Assembly: GCF_000264995.1 (NCBI RefSeq)
Contig: NW_006767438.1
Location: 833,491 to 897,490 of the forward strand
From: Punctularia strigosozonata HHB-11173 SS5
Lineage: Eukaryota > Basidiomycota > Agaricomycetes > Corticiales > Punctulariaceae
DNA length: 64,000 bases
Direction of reading: 5' to 3'
Program-made: the position numbers and the translations under genes
The notes under the pieces: model-generated
What the model was told of the DNA's origin: nothing
Databases searched by the model: none
The model's input: the letters and a program-made list of their open reading frames with translations, nothing else
Shown here: piece after piece, positions 20,649-31,535 of the stretch
Numbering within the stretch: the first letter of the stretch is position 1
Layout: every line of letters starts with the position of its first letter

Positions 20649-21106
20649 CTCGTAGTAGTTCACGCTGATTTAGAGGGGGTCAACTGTAGGCTGGTACTGT
20701 GTGGCGAGAATACCGCGGGGTAGGTGGATCGCTGGCTCCGAAGCTGTCAAATGATGCGCGTCGCGTCCGTTCCCGTGATCGTGAAACCCGGCGATGGAGA
20801 TACGTGGCCCTCAATAAACGCAACATATCACACGTTCGAGGAGAAAGATATAGTATGGGCATGGGTGGCGACGAAATGACGACAGTAACGAACGCAGCGA
20901 CGAAGATACCGTTCTTTCATCTCGTAAACTAGTCAGCGCTTGGTGAGCACAATTCGTGGTTCACTGGTATTACGCCAGCACTGTCATACAGCTATACGTG
21001 AGGATTATTCGGAGAGCGAAGGTGAAACATAATCGTCGATAGAAAACAGAACATAGCAGCGATAACGGCGAAAGACGAGAACGCGAGCTGAGATCTTGCT
21101 AGGGAG
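20649..21106. other. Intergenic WYWD6-WYWD7
   Basis: The first 250 bp resemble the flank of WYWD3 (12563-12800), supporting segmental duplication. The remainder matches no feature. Confidence 0.45.
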
Positions 21107-21858
21107 CTAGGCCCGGCCGGTTTTGGGCTTGGTGCCGAAGGACGCATACCTTTGTATGATTTCCTCGTCTACGGACTCAAACTCCATGGTTTGCTCTCCG
21201 TTTTCGAGCTTCAGGCGCTGCATGCGTGATTCGACAGCCTTGGGAATTGAAAGCTGCAATCCAGACTTTCAATATCAACAAGGTTTTGCGCACGGGATTC
21301 ACGACTCACCGTCTCTTCAGTCACCGTTTTTGGAGTGTGAGTATCCCAGTACCAAAGGGCTCGACAATCGGATGGGATTTCAAGCTCGGCCTTGATGAAG
21401 CTGATGACCCTCTCATCTTCCTCCGACGAGCGATGCCGCAAGTGCTTGCTGTAGTTCGTGTAGAGGGCCACCACATTGGTATAACTATAGTGAGCGACCT
21501 TGGCACGATACAGCTTGCCGTTGCAGCGTTTCGCGATATCTTTGACTATCTGGTCCAGGCGGCTGAGGACAGACAAGGAAATATGTGCCTCATCGCGAGG
21601 GATCAACCCACGCCTGATGCCGTATGCGCGGAGCTGCTCAAGGGGGATGCCGACACCGTAATGGAACAATGGACAGTCATTCGGGCGAAGTGCCTTGCCG
21701 GACATCCAAGGCGAAATGCGCGTGAGCGCTCTTCGATGCTTAACCGCGAACTGGAGGTAGGTTTCCTGAAGAAGTACACCTCGGGTTACAATGGTTGTAG
21801 TTTCTGGTAGAGACAACGTTACCGTATATATCGCTTCGGTATCGCAAGCGACCGTCAT
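21107..21858 (-). CDS. WYWD7: WYWD-family protein, 212 aa
   Basis: Exons 21823-21858, 21310-21765 and 21107-21253; introns of 57 and 56 nt. Intron 1 is a multiple of three without a stop, so an unspliced reading stays open; family alignment supports removal. Exon 2 is exactly 456 nt, as in WYWD6, 8, 10 and 12. The core shows HRRALTRISPWM, NDCPLFHYGVGIPLEQLRAY, VISFIKAELEIPSDC and LWYWD. Exon 3 carries LSIPKAVESRMQRL and EFESVDEEIIQRYASF. It forms one subfamily with WYWD8, 10 and 12. It is head-to-head with WECK3, 653 bp apart. Confidence 0.82.
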
Positions 21859-22511
21859 CGTGCTCAAGCAGGACAATTCAAGATTACCAAAGTCGCGGGT
21901 GGTGGGTGTAGAGGTTGCACTCGGGGCTTTTATGGTGGTGACTTAGACGCACGTGACTGTTGTTCATGTTCGATTGTTTGACCGTTTCCGGCAAGTCTTG
22001 TCTTCTGTCGAGGTTCGCTGAAATCGCGATAGACTGGACTTGGACTAGACTGCATACTGCACGCTGCTCTATGTCCCATGACGATCAGCCTGAGCTCTCT
22101 AGGGAACTGCACAACCGTTATTTAACCTTCAATATCAAGAGTAGCACACGCACTCGATCGCCCACGAGCGGGCGAATCGTAGCTTCTGAGTCCGTATCTA
22201 CCTCGAGACCATCGAGCACGTCGATGGCATCAGACCCTGGGACTGCTCATGAATCCTCTTCTCTGGTTTTACCCTGTACGGCAATACGAGCTCGTTGGGT
22301 ATTGTCCGAAGACAGTCTGGTATCAGGATTGTTCGTACGGATTTAGTCAAGGTGACAAAAGCGGGTTTTGGCTTGTGACCCGGTTTAGTATACAGGGGCA
22401 ATCGATTGACCACGAAGCAGCCGTGGATCAGTTCGCGCGAACGCCACACAGAATTCAGAAGCATATAAAATGTCTGTATATCCCGCCTTTGTTGTTCTCG
22501 TACCAAACGCA
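21859..22511. promoter_or_regulatory. Shared divergent promoter WYWD7/WECK3 (653 bp)
   Basis: CACGTG at 21950-21955 lies 92 bp before WYWD7, inside a stretch (CAACAGTCACGTGC on the minus strand) shared exactly with the WYWD10 promoter; a TATA-like CATAAAAGC follows it. On the other side, TATAAAA at 22464-22470 lies 42 bp before the WECK3 start. Confidence 0.6.
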
Positions 22512-23629
22512 ATGGACGACCCAATTACCCTCGAGGCGAACGTTAGTCCTGCTGGCAGTAGCTCCTATAAGACTGCGAACTGATGATGGCACGAAACACA
22601 GGTCTTCTTCCACCAGATGCGAATTCTCCTCAAATGCGTGGAGAGAAAGACCACCGAGTTCGGTTCGTACGCCTTCGTGGACCGGATGCTCGGTGCATGG
22701 GCGATGTCCGGCCGCGTCTTCGGGAAGAACGGCAAAGAGGGAGTGTTCACGTTCACTCCACAACATCGCATGGCGATCGACAATTCATTTGAATCCCTCA
22801 TCCCGGATTTCGCGGCACTTGTGATCACTGAGGGCGACGACGGTATTGCTCGAGACGACTTGGTGTTCCTTTGGGAATGTAAAATCGATAGAGATCTGAA
22901 ATGGTGGGACGTCGCCAAGGGGAACGTGAAGGCAGACGACATGGTCGGCGAAAGTACACTCGACTACTTGTACCAGGTTCAGAAGGCAGCGGCTTTGGCT
23001 ATCGAGGTCTACGATCGCAGGATCAACTGCCGTCCGGTCTACGCCTTCCTGCGGGTGAACGCGCACTTTACCTTGTTGCGCTTCAGGGCGATCCCCGGGA
23101 ACACTGCTAGCGGTGAAGCGATCCTCCTGAAGGAGTTCGACATGGAGATGGAATTCGTCTACTTCATCAAGCCGATATTCGAGGGCGATATAGAAAAGGA
23201 TTTACGTCCGAGCCTTGCCTTTCTACAAGCACTCGATGCGGTGACCTCCGTTGCTGCTGCGGAAGACGGTCTGCAACTGCCCAAGACCTTCTTCGCGATA
23301 CCGCCGAACGCCAGGCACACTGAAAAGCCAAAGAGAAGCATTCATGTGATTAGTCGTAGCATTTTCATATGGCAAGCTCACGCGTACTGACATTTGTTGT
23401 CCAGAGCGAGGCAAAGACTGTCTACGAGGGCTGGCTTGAGAGGCAGCAGCAGAGTGCTCAAGCAAACCTAAACGAGATGGTCATATCCGGTACGACGGCG
23501 GTTTCGAGCAATGACAACTACGTACCAGGGGACTCGGACGAGGACTCGGAAGAGGACTCGGAAGAGGACGAAGACGAGGACTCGGAAGAGGACTCGGAAG
23601 AGGACGAAGACGAGGACTCGGACGACTAG
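22512..23629 (+). CDS. WECK3: PD-(D/E)XK-like putative nuclease with acidic repeat tail, 332 aa
   Basis: Exons 22512-22541, 22602-23345 and 23405-23629; introns of 60 and 59 nt, phase 0. The core reads ERKTTEFGSYAFVDRML, FTFTPQHRM, IPDFAALVI (P78-D79), LVFLWECKID (E102, K104), a helix YQVQKAAALAIEVY, YAFLRVNAHFTLLRF and MEFVYFIKPIFEGD. It lacks the long charged insert of WECK1/2. Exon 3 encodes a short helix and SSNDNYVP, then an almost pure Asp/Glu/Ser tail made of EDSEEDSEEDED repeats. Such tails often bind basic proteins or mimic DNA; that role is a guess here. It is head-to-head with WYWD7. Confidence 0.77.
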
Positions 23630-24676
23630 AGCTAGGCTAGGCCAGAACGCATTCGTGGAGATTTGAGGAATAGGACGACTCGCACGACCCGGAGCACGTT
23701 GACAATGGCAGTGTCCGCAGTGTTCCCGGTCACAATATTACTCGCATTGAGCATTCCAAACCCGGAAATGTAGCATTGTCGATGTATAGATGTCCTAGCA
23801 ACCTAACATTGAGGAACTGCGTTCGAGTCCTGGGGCATACTGCGGACAAGGAAACATCCCGTTGTAGGTCGTGGTTGATCAGTAAACGCGTCAACATACG
23901 CAGATCGTCCATGTGTGGACCAACGATCAATCTTGTGAGAGCGGGTAGGCGATGTAGCCTCTGGCGAACTTCAGGATGTGACGTTCACGAATGATGTTCG
24001 CGAGCGGGAAGGAGCATACATAGATACGATTTGCGTTAACCTGAGGCGGGTTCACGCCTTTCGTCGATCTCATAGTACAGCATGCCGCCGTGCGGCCAAA
24101 ATCGCATAGCGCACCAGTTAGAATCCCCAGAATATGAATGCGAAAGCATGAAAATGTGAATGCCGGAGCTTAGCAAACGCTGCGTAAAGTACTACAGCTC
24201 ATATGCGCCTTGGTTCCTGGCCGTCATGGAGGACGATCCGCATGCGTCCACTGCATTACATGCCCCCAAGTTTGATACCAAGGCGATCGAAGAGGAGGCT
24301 GAATCATGAGTTGCCATCAAGAGATCAGGCTCGAATGCTCGGAGTAGGGCTCGTCATGATGGAGAAGACCAAGCGGTAGAAAGCTGTGCAGAGGCAGAGG
24401 CCGTCTCTTGACTGTCGTCCACGGCTTCGACCTTCGTCTCTGGGCCTCTTCAACTGCGATAGTAACTTGCTTCGGGGCATCTACCGCACGAATATACGAC
24501 AGACAAAGCCGTTCATACGACTATCAGATCGCGCAGAAGTAGCGTCAACATTCACAGTCAAACCGACGAACAGGCCTCAGCATACGAAACACGTACGCTG
24601 CTCACGTATCATGTACAGATTTTACCTACTGACCAATACAATACACAGTATACTCGGCATTTGAAGTAGGATTGCC
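23630..24676. other. Intergenic, nothing recognised
   Basis: About 1 kb between WECK3 and the eIF4E-family gene. Short open frames have no recognisable content; part of it must be the promoter of the downstream gene. Confidence 0.4.
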
Positions 24677-26110
24677 ATGTCGGTTCCAGCCGCACAGACG
24701 CCGCCGCGTTCCAACACGCCCACCCAAGACAACCTCACCGCGCCCTCCACGGACAAGCGTCCGTCCTCCACCCGCCTCCCCTCCCTCAACCAGATCGCCG
24801 CCGGTCTCAAACTCGACCCTTCCACCGCTCCCTCGCCTGCTGCCTCCGCCGCGGCGCGCCCCCGGCTCGCCGCCTCCCTCCTGCGCACGGCGAGCACCGC
24901 CTCGCTCGTCTCCACCGCCGCAAGCGCCAGCGACAGCGTCGCCGTCCAGGCCCCGACCTCGCGCTCGACCTCTCCCTCCTCGCTCTCCACCCCTCCCCCG
25001 AGCGAACCCCCGGCGGCTGGCGACTCCGAAGAAGCGGCCGGCGGCGAGGCGCTCACGACCGACCACCTCCAGAAGCTGAACGAGCAGACGGCGACGCCGC
25101 CCGCGTCGACGTCCTCCACCGCGTCCAGCTCGAAGATGCCGCGCGGGTACAAGGGCATTCCCGGGCTCGATGCGCTCGCCGCGCGCCACCTCGCCAAGGC
25201 GCGCACGCTCTCGATCGACGGCAGCGCCCGCCCGCCCGACGCGGAGCTCGTCGAGGATCCGAAGACGCCCGGGCTCAAGGTCAAACCGCGCGAGCACCCG
25301 CTCGAGAACAGGTGGACAATCTATCACGACCAGAAGAGCGGCTTCCCCCCGGCTTCGGCCGGCGGCGAGCAGCAGCCGCCGAGCGCGCACCCCGGCTTCG
25401 GCCCGGGCAGCGTCGAGAAGGGTGAGTACGAGGCCGGCCTGACGGTCATCGGCGAGAACATCGACACCGTCGAGATGTTCTGCCGGTACTTCAACTGGCT
25501 CAAGCCGCCGTCCAAGCTCGAGAAGAACTCCAACTACCACCTCTTCAAGGCCAACATCAAGCCCATGTGGGAGGACCCCGCGAACGCTAACGGCGGGAAG
25601 TGGGTGCTGACGATGAAGAACAATCCGCAGCTGCTTGATCGGTGTTGGTCCTGGCTTGCGATGGCGCTAGTTGGCGAGGAGCTCGACGAGGGTGATGAGA
25701 TCTGCGGCGCTGTCGTCAGCCTCCGGAGCAAGGTCGACCGGATACAGGTCTGGACGCGCGGGAAGGAGGACGTGGAGAAGCTGAACGGCATCGCCAAGAA
25801 GCTCGTCAAGATCCTTGACATCTCCGAGGGAGACCATATCGGCTTGGAGTTCCAGGTACGTTCGCAGTTCTGCTGTGGTCTTGGATGTGATCCCTCACTG
25901 ACGTCTACCGTGCAGTACAACTCGGAAGATCGACCCAACCACAACAAGTTCATCTCTATTCAGTCCATTCCGCAAACTTCATACCGTCCCTCATTCCGCA
26001 ACTCGCCTGTTGCGGGCCCAGGCGAAGGTCCCCAGGTTGGCGGCGCCTTCGGCTCTTTTAGTGTCGGAGGCGGTGGTGCTCTTGGTCGTGGGACGTGGAA
26101 GAGGGGTTGA
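24677..26110 (+). CDS. eIF4E-family mRNA cap-binding protein, 457 aa
   Basis: Exons 24677-25855 and 25916-26110; the 60-nt intron lacks stops and can be misread as coding. The first ~200 residues are Ser/Thr/Ala/Pro-rich and probably disordered. The eIF4E fold starts at HPLENRWTIYHD and continues with DTVEMFCRYFNWL, NYHLFKANIKPMWEDP, GGKWVL, CGAVVSLRSK and a C-terminal NKFISI. The second cap-stacking Trp (MWED) is present. The position of the first cap Trp is Tyr (GEYEAGL), and the eIF4G-contact Trp is Cys (MFC). Such changes mark non-class-I eIF4E (4EHP/eIF4E-3-like), which can bind caps weakly and repress or specialise translation. The C-terminus is Gly-rich. Confidence 0.85.
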   Translation: MSVPAAQTPPRSNTPTQDNLTAPSTDKRPSSTRLPSLNQIAAGLKLDPSTAPSPAASAAARPRLAASLLRTASTASLVSTAASASDSVAVQAPTSRSTSPSSLSTPPPSEPPAAGDSEEAAGGEALTTDHLQKLNEQTATPPASTSSTASSSKMPRGYKGIPGLDALAARHLAKARTLSIDGSARPPDAELVEDPKTPGLKVKPREHPLENRWTIYHDQKSGFPPASAGGEQQPPSAHPGFGPGSVEKGEYEAGLTVIGENIDTVEMFCRYFNWLKPPSKLEKNSNYHLFKANIKPMWEDPANANGGKWVLTMKNNPQLLDRCWSWLAMALVGEELDEGDEICGAVVSLRSKVDRIQVWTRGKEDVEKLNGIAKKLVKILDISEGDHIGLEFQVRSQFCCGLGCDPSLTSTVQYNSEDRPNHNKFISIQSIPQTSYRPSFRNSPVAGPGEGPQVGGAFGSFSVGGGGALGRGTWKRG

Positions 26111-26329
26111 AAACACACGAGAGATGTGAACGATGGCATAAAGAGGATGGATGGAAGGATGGATGAAAGAATGTTTTGATATGCAACCGTCTCAGCGAGA
26201 CGTGCCTACGAACACTCCAGGTGCGGGTAAGAGTACGGTACATTGGAGGCATATTGTTGTACACCATTGTATACGCCATTCCATCGACAAACCAATTACT
26301 AATGTGTTTTTATGGAGACTTCAATGCGA

Positions 26330-28242
26330 TTAACCGACGAGCGGGTATTGCCTATGAGGTGGGTGGACGACGACCATGCGGACTTCATAGTGAGCGCATC
26401 AGCAACAAAGCTTAGAGCAACAGGAGAGGACTTACTGTCTGTGAAATCGTCGATGGCGAAGTGCCCATATCCAGTGGCACCACTGCGAAAATAATCAGTC
26501 TGGATCAGGATAAGGTGAGAGGATACTCACCCAAGTCCTCCGTGTCCGCGCATCATCTCGGAGTGGAACGTGGGGCCATTGACTGCAGACGAAGGTTAGC
26601 CCCACTCGAAGAACGACCTTGGAGTCCATGAAACGGACCATTGCAGCACCCAGAACGGATGCGGCCGGCTACGTCGAGCGCCTGGTTGACGTCCTTCGTC
26701 CACAGTGACGATACCATGGAGTATTCTGAGGCATTCGCGAGCTCTACGAGCTCGTCGACCGTCTCAGCTTCGGCGAACACCATTACTATGACAAAAACAT
26801 GACGATCGATCAAACGTACATGTGAGGGTACAAAATTCACGCACCAGGCCCGAACGACTCGCGATCCCACAAACGCATGCCCGGTTTCACGCCTCTGACA
26901 ATGTGGGGCTGAACCACCGCTCCCTCCCTGTCCACCTTACCAAGCACCACCTCGGCCCCGCCCTCCTGGGCTTCCTTGATCATGTTCACGACGTTCTCCG
27001 CGCTCCCGCTGTTGAATAGTGCAGAGAGCTGGACGTTAGCCGGATCTTTGTCGTGATCGCCTGCTTTCAGCCTCTCCGCGAGGGAAGAGATGGCGTCCAG
27101 CAATGGCTTGGAGATACTTTTCTGGCAGATCACACGCTCGGTGGACATGCAGATCTGTCCGGAGTGAAGCATGGAACCGTAGACGAGCGAACGAGCTGCT
27201 TCGTCCAGGTCTGCGTCTTCGAGAACCTTGTGGTGCGGACATGTTCACAATGGTCTTTGTAAATCGAAAAGAACAACATACGACGGCGGGTGCTTTGCCA
27301 CCGAGCTCGAAGACACATGGCTTCAGATACTTGGCGGCTTCCGCAGCGATCAGTTTACCCACACGATCACTCCCTGTGAACTGAGATTTGTGGTTCCAGA
27401 TGAGCTGAGTGAAGGAAGCAGGACGGAAGAACTGACATTGATCTTCTTCACGAAGGGGTGCGCAATGATGGCCGGGGTTAGGATGGGTGAATTCTCTCGC
27501 CCAGTGCAAATATAGTTCAAGACACCTTTAGGAAGACCTGCCTGGAATATAGGAGTTCATCATGAGCCCAATCAAGGTATGGCCATGTCCGGACTCGCCT
27601 CATGCAATGCCTCCACCACGATCGCTTGAGTCCTCGGGGAGTATTCAGAGGACTTGAGGACAACCGTGTTCCCGCAGATGATAGGGATGGCTATTGCTCG
27701 GATAGTCAGGATGATCGGGGCATTCCATGGCGATATAGCGTATCTGAAATGCGAGGATCGGATGAACGCCATACAGAAGTGATAAAAAGAGGTACTTACA
27801 TCACACCCATAGCTCGTCGTTGCGCTATGACATGTCCCCCGGGTACAATAGACGGGAATGTCTCGCCTTTGAGATCCGCCACCAGGCTGGCATAATGCTC
27901 CAACGAGCCTCTTGCGTAGGCACTATCGAAGGCTGCCCAGGTCTGCGTCGCCGCGGTTTCCGCCCTGATGGTCTCGACGATCTTGGCCTTGTATTTCTCC
28001 GATCCGATAAGCTCAGCGGCCTTGAGGAATACAGACCGCCTCTGAGGAAGGGGACTGTGCTCCCATGTCTTGAATGCCCGGCCTGCGGCTTCTACGGCAG
28101 CGGTACTATCGTCCAGGGTGGCCGATGCGGCGATGCTCACGACTTCGTTCGACAGCGGATTACGAACCTCGAAGGTGTCTTGATTGCTCGCGGGGCGCCA
28201 TTCGCCATCGATGAATAAGTTGACGACAGGTATGGATGCCAT
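26330..28242 (-). CDS. Aldehyde dehydrogenase, 490 aa (copy 1)
   Basis: Nine exons: 27800-28242, 27599-27743, 27437-27541, 27282-27380, 26845-27226, 26639-26785, 26531-26582, 26436-26482 and 26330-26382. The introns are 48-59 nt. The protein opens with [21 protein letters not shown] and has [12 protein letters not shown], the NAD-site [22 protein letters not shown], the base Glu in FELGGKAP and the catalytic Cys in [11 protein letters not shown]. It ends [26 protein letters not shown] and HPPHRQYPLVG. It oxidises aldehydes to acids with NAD(P). Sequence style resembles fungal vanillin/salicylaldehyde dehydrogenases, but the substrate is inferred. Intron 2 (27542-27598) appears to use a GC donor. 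It neighbours a GST and a second copy. Confidence 0.88.
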
Positions 28243-28846
28243 TTTCTGAGTTGGATACGCGCAGTCAGGTCTCGATAAGCACGGCTACAGAAACGCGGTT
28301 CCTGGGTGTTCCACCAGTCTGGGGACACGCAGACTGAGTCGCCGCTAGCTTTATGAAGTTCCCTTCGCGAAGCGTAGCTGGCATTGTCATGAGAATACAG
28401 CATACAGCAACGTTTCTGCGGTGCGAACGAGGGCGTCACAAGGACCGCGAACTCCTGGTGGATCGCGCACAATTCCCACCTATTGGAGTTATGCCTGTAG
28501 GGGGAACGCATGAGATAATGCCGTATCTGACCATGAACTGCGGGAAGATAAGACGAGCTTGAGCACTGACCTGGAGCGCATGGCGAATCACCGTAGCTTT
28601 CTTTGCTGGCGTCCGTTCTCAAAGCAGTAGAGCGCGGGATCGTCTGGCCGTGGGCGAATTCGGTTCCGGGCCGGTTATCCGAGACCGATCGTTACTCAGC
28701 GAGCGCACCATTCTTAGCAAGCAATCCCAAATTGGGAGAGAGTGCTAACCTTTCCCCGCATCTCAAAAGACTTCAACATCCGGGTCACGATCCACAGGGA
28801 GCACTCGCATTTCAAGTTCGCGATCGCACCCACCGACCTTTCGGAT
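28243..28846. other. Divergent intergenic region ALDH copy 1 / GST
   Basis: 603 bp between the two divergent start codons, likely a shared promoter. No TATA box was convincing. Confidence 0.4.
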
Positions 28847-29905
28847 ATGTCCGAGCAAATCACCTTGTACACCGCGAAGGTACTCCCGTTCCTCGATCCC
28901 ATTGTTCCCTTATTGAAGTAATATCTGGATGCGACGCCGATAAGCTGATGTATTGATTAGATCTGTCCTTACGCGCATAGAGTGAGTGGGCGTACCGGAA
29001 ACTCCATACGAATTATTTGCTGATCAGTGAGGTGATTCGGGCGTGCGGAGCAGACCGAATTGGCCCTCGAAGAAGCCGGCGCTGAGTACGAAAAATACCA
29101 GATTGACCTGCAGAACAAGCCTGAATGGTATGCGCCCCTAATAAACCCTGCAAGCAAAGTCAGTGCATCGAGTCTTTTCGCACGGGCACGGGCAGCCATC
29201 AGTTCTTACCCATTGTACTCTCCTGCCAGGTTCCGGCGATCACCTATGGCGGTCCCAAGGTTGACCCTGCGACTCCGTCGCCCGAGTCGGCGAAGATTGC
29301 CGAGTCTCTCGTGTTGGTCGAGTTCTTCGCGGACCTGTTCCCTGAATCGACCATCCTGCCTAAAGATCCTTTGAGTCGGGCTCGAGCGCGCTTCTTTGTG
29401 GAAGTGGTTTCCTCCAAGTTGATACCGAGGTACTACGCCTTCGGCATGCGGGGAGAGTCGTACGAGCCCCTGCTCCAAGCTTTTGAGGAGGTGCAGCGTC
29501 TGCTCCCCAACGACGCCAAATACGCCGTCGGGGACGACTTCACGCTGGCGGATATCGCACTTTTGCCCTTCATCGCAAGAATGTGAGCACATGCTGAGGA
29601 TGGAGCGATAATCATGCTCACAACGAGCCCGGCAGGTGGATCATGTTCGAGAACGACATCGGCGGCTTCCCTCCCGGCGAAGGGCGGAAGTTCATCAACA
29701 CATTGCAGACCGATCCGAAGTATGCGAGGATCAACCAGTACATCGCCGATGTCACAGCGCGTCCTAGTTTCCTGAAGACATTCGACAAGGTAAGCGAGCA
29801 GTACCACACGGCGTGAACACATGACGAACACCTTCCAAGGCCTATGTCACCAGCGCCTTCGCCACGAGGTTTGGCCATCTTAGGGCGCAGAAACAAGTTG
29901 CTTGA
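28847..29905 (+). CDS. Glutathione S-transferase, omega-like, 243 aa
   Basis: Exons 28847-28879, 28961-28981, 29054-29158, 29230-29582, 29636-29789 and 29840-29905. The N-terminal thioredoxin-like domain has ITLYTAKICPYAHRTELALEE with the active-site CPYA; Cys in this place is typical of omega-type GSTs. The cis-Pro sits in PASKVPAITYG and the Ser of SPESAKIAESLVLVEFF contacts glutathione. The C-terminal all-helical domain shows YAVGDDFTLADIALLPFI. The product probably conjugates or reduces small electrophiles in the cytosol. Exon 2 is only 21 nt. It lies between two aldehyde dehydrogenase genes, suggesting a detoxification cluster. Confidence 0.87.
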
Positions 29906-30220
29906 GCTGGTTTGGTGATATGTTCGTATATGAAACCTGGGACCGTTAGTTATGCAATACGTTTGGTGACTCGCAGTTTGAGCGCCATGCTCTCTAATCA
30001 AGCAAAGGAATCATGAGCAGGGAAAGGCCACTAGGAGATGCGAGGTCTGCATACCTTCGTGCGTGATTGAATCTGGGAGCCAGTATCGCACAATATCTAT
30101 GCCCATCAAACGATGGGAAATCATCTTGCCATGGATCTCGGTGTGGCATGATCTATAGCGATGTACACGAAAAACAGAAGAAAGCACTCGTCTAACATGG
30201 CCACCTAATCCAGCAGCTTA
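29906..30220. other. Intergenic, nothing recognised
   Basis: 3' flank of the GST gene. No feature was seen. Confidence 0.4.
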
Positions 30221-30720
30221 TTTAGCCTGCAAGACATAGTCGGAATCAGAATGGCGAGGATCACGTACTACGAGGACATATGCCAAAATGACTTGACGTT
30301 CCTTACGTTGGCGAAGTTCGTGCAAGCGGCCCCGACATTGAAGGCAAAATTGGCGCACTCGGAATAGTTGAACACGACGACCGCAGTCTACTGGACTTGA
30401 TCTGATGCGCCTTGTTGCTGGTGCATACCTGAGGACCAGTGCCGTTTTCAGGTGGACTGCCACCAACCTAGACAACCGTATCCGTGCGGAAGCCGGAGCG
30501 ACGTGTATCGGGGAATTGCTGCCAGCTAGCCCCGGCAACGCCTTGGGAGACCCATGATGACGAGCGTATACGCGATATCTTTGACATGTGGAAGAACCTG
30601 GAAAGGACCAGAATCGGCGTCTGAGATACAACCTTAGTGATCGGCATACGCACCTCGAGGCTTGGAGTGCGGGCTGGACGTCAATGGGCATGTTCTGCTG
30701 CCTCTCCGACGCTCGATATC
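30221..30720 (-). CDS. Possible small multi-exon gene, C-terminus FNYSECANFAFN-type
   Basis: Reading the minus strand suggests coding pieces separated by short introns. One begins MPIDVQPALQAS (about 30692). A later exon encodes TAVVVFNYSECANFAFNVGA and ends at NFAN before a GTAAGG donor, with AK and TAA after the next AG. The middle could not be joined in one frame with confidence. It may be a real secreted or stress protein, or a degrading gene. I recognise no family. Confidence 0.3.
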
Positions 30721-31535
30721 ATCGAGGCATCCACGGCAACAGTTCAGAAGCGACAACCTGACTATAGATATGAATGGTCCACTGAATTCCTTGAAGGCCT
30801 GCTTTCTCGAGAAAGCGAGGGCTACCGTCGCCCATGGATGTACCTTCTGGCCTGTGCACCCCATTCGGAGGGCGACGAGCGATTTAAGCTGTGTACAGCG
30901 CGGCAGGAGAGACTGCAAAGCAAAGGACGGCAGACCGCAAAGATCCTGCTCAAAATTGCATTCGTACCCAACTTGGTCGGTACGTCTTAGGTTAACAACG
31001 CATGATGAACAGCCGATATGTTAGGTATGCAACGGGGTCGCGGCAAACGCAGTGATGCGAGGATGAACCCAGTCGTTCATAGGATGACATTGTAGAGGAC
31101 TCTGACTGAAGGCCACAAACAGGTCACAAACGCGGCGAATCACGGGCACGTGATGTGTCCGCGTACCTGCGCGTTGCAAGAGTCTCTGACTCTCTCACCT
31201 TGCGGAGGCTAAGGCAACCTGCCAGTACATATCTTCAACGAAACATGTTTGTTTGATATCGATAGCTTGCGACACCCTGTAAGCATCGACGCCACGCCAA
31301 AATGCAACTTTCACCGTATCCACTAAAAGGTGATACGAAGCCTTCACCAGAAGTCCGAGGGCCGAGACGCACGAGACTGAACGACAAACGTGGATAAGTG
31401 ATGCTTGGTATGGATTTCATATTTAATCAGTACTGGTGTTGCCTATACGGACCCTGCACGAAACCACGATCGGCCAGAACAACAGCGCCACCTGTCCGAT
31501 GTGCTAAGATGGTCCAGGGACGCTCAACATCGCGT
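30721..31535. other. Intergenic, nothing recognised
   Basis: Open frames on the plus strand (30637-30990, 30662-31024) overlap each other, have no domain and no splice logic. Confidence 0.4.

Noticed and set aside
24622-25540. Long minus-strand open frames (220-304 codons) opposite the eIF4E gene
   Set aside because: They are antisense shadows of a GC-rich, repeat-biased coding exon and show no family marks.
30637-31024. Overlapping plus-strand frames of 117 and 120 codons
   Set aside because: They are in conflicting phases, without motifs, and lie opposite a more plausible minus-strand coding signal.
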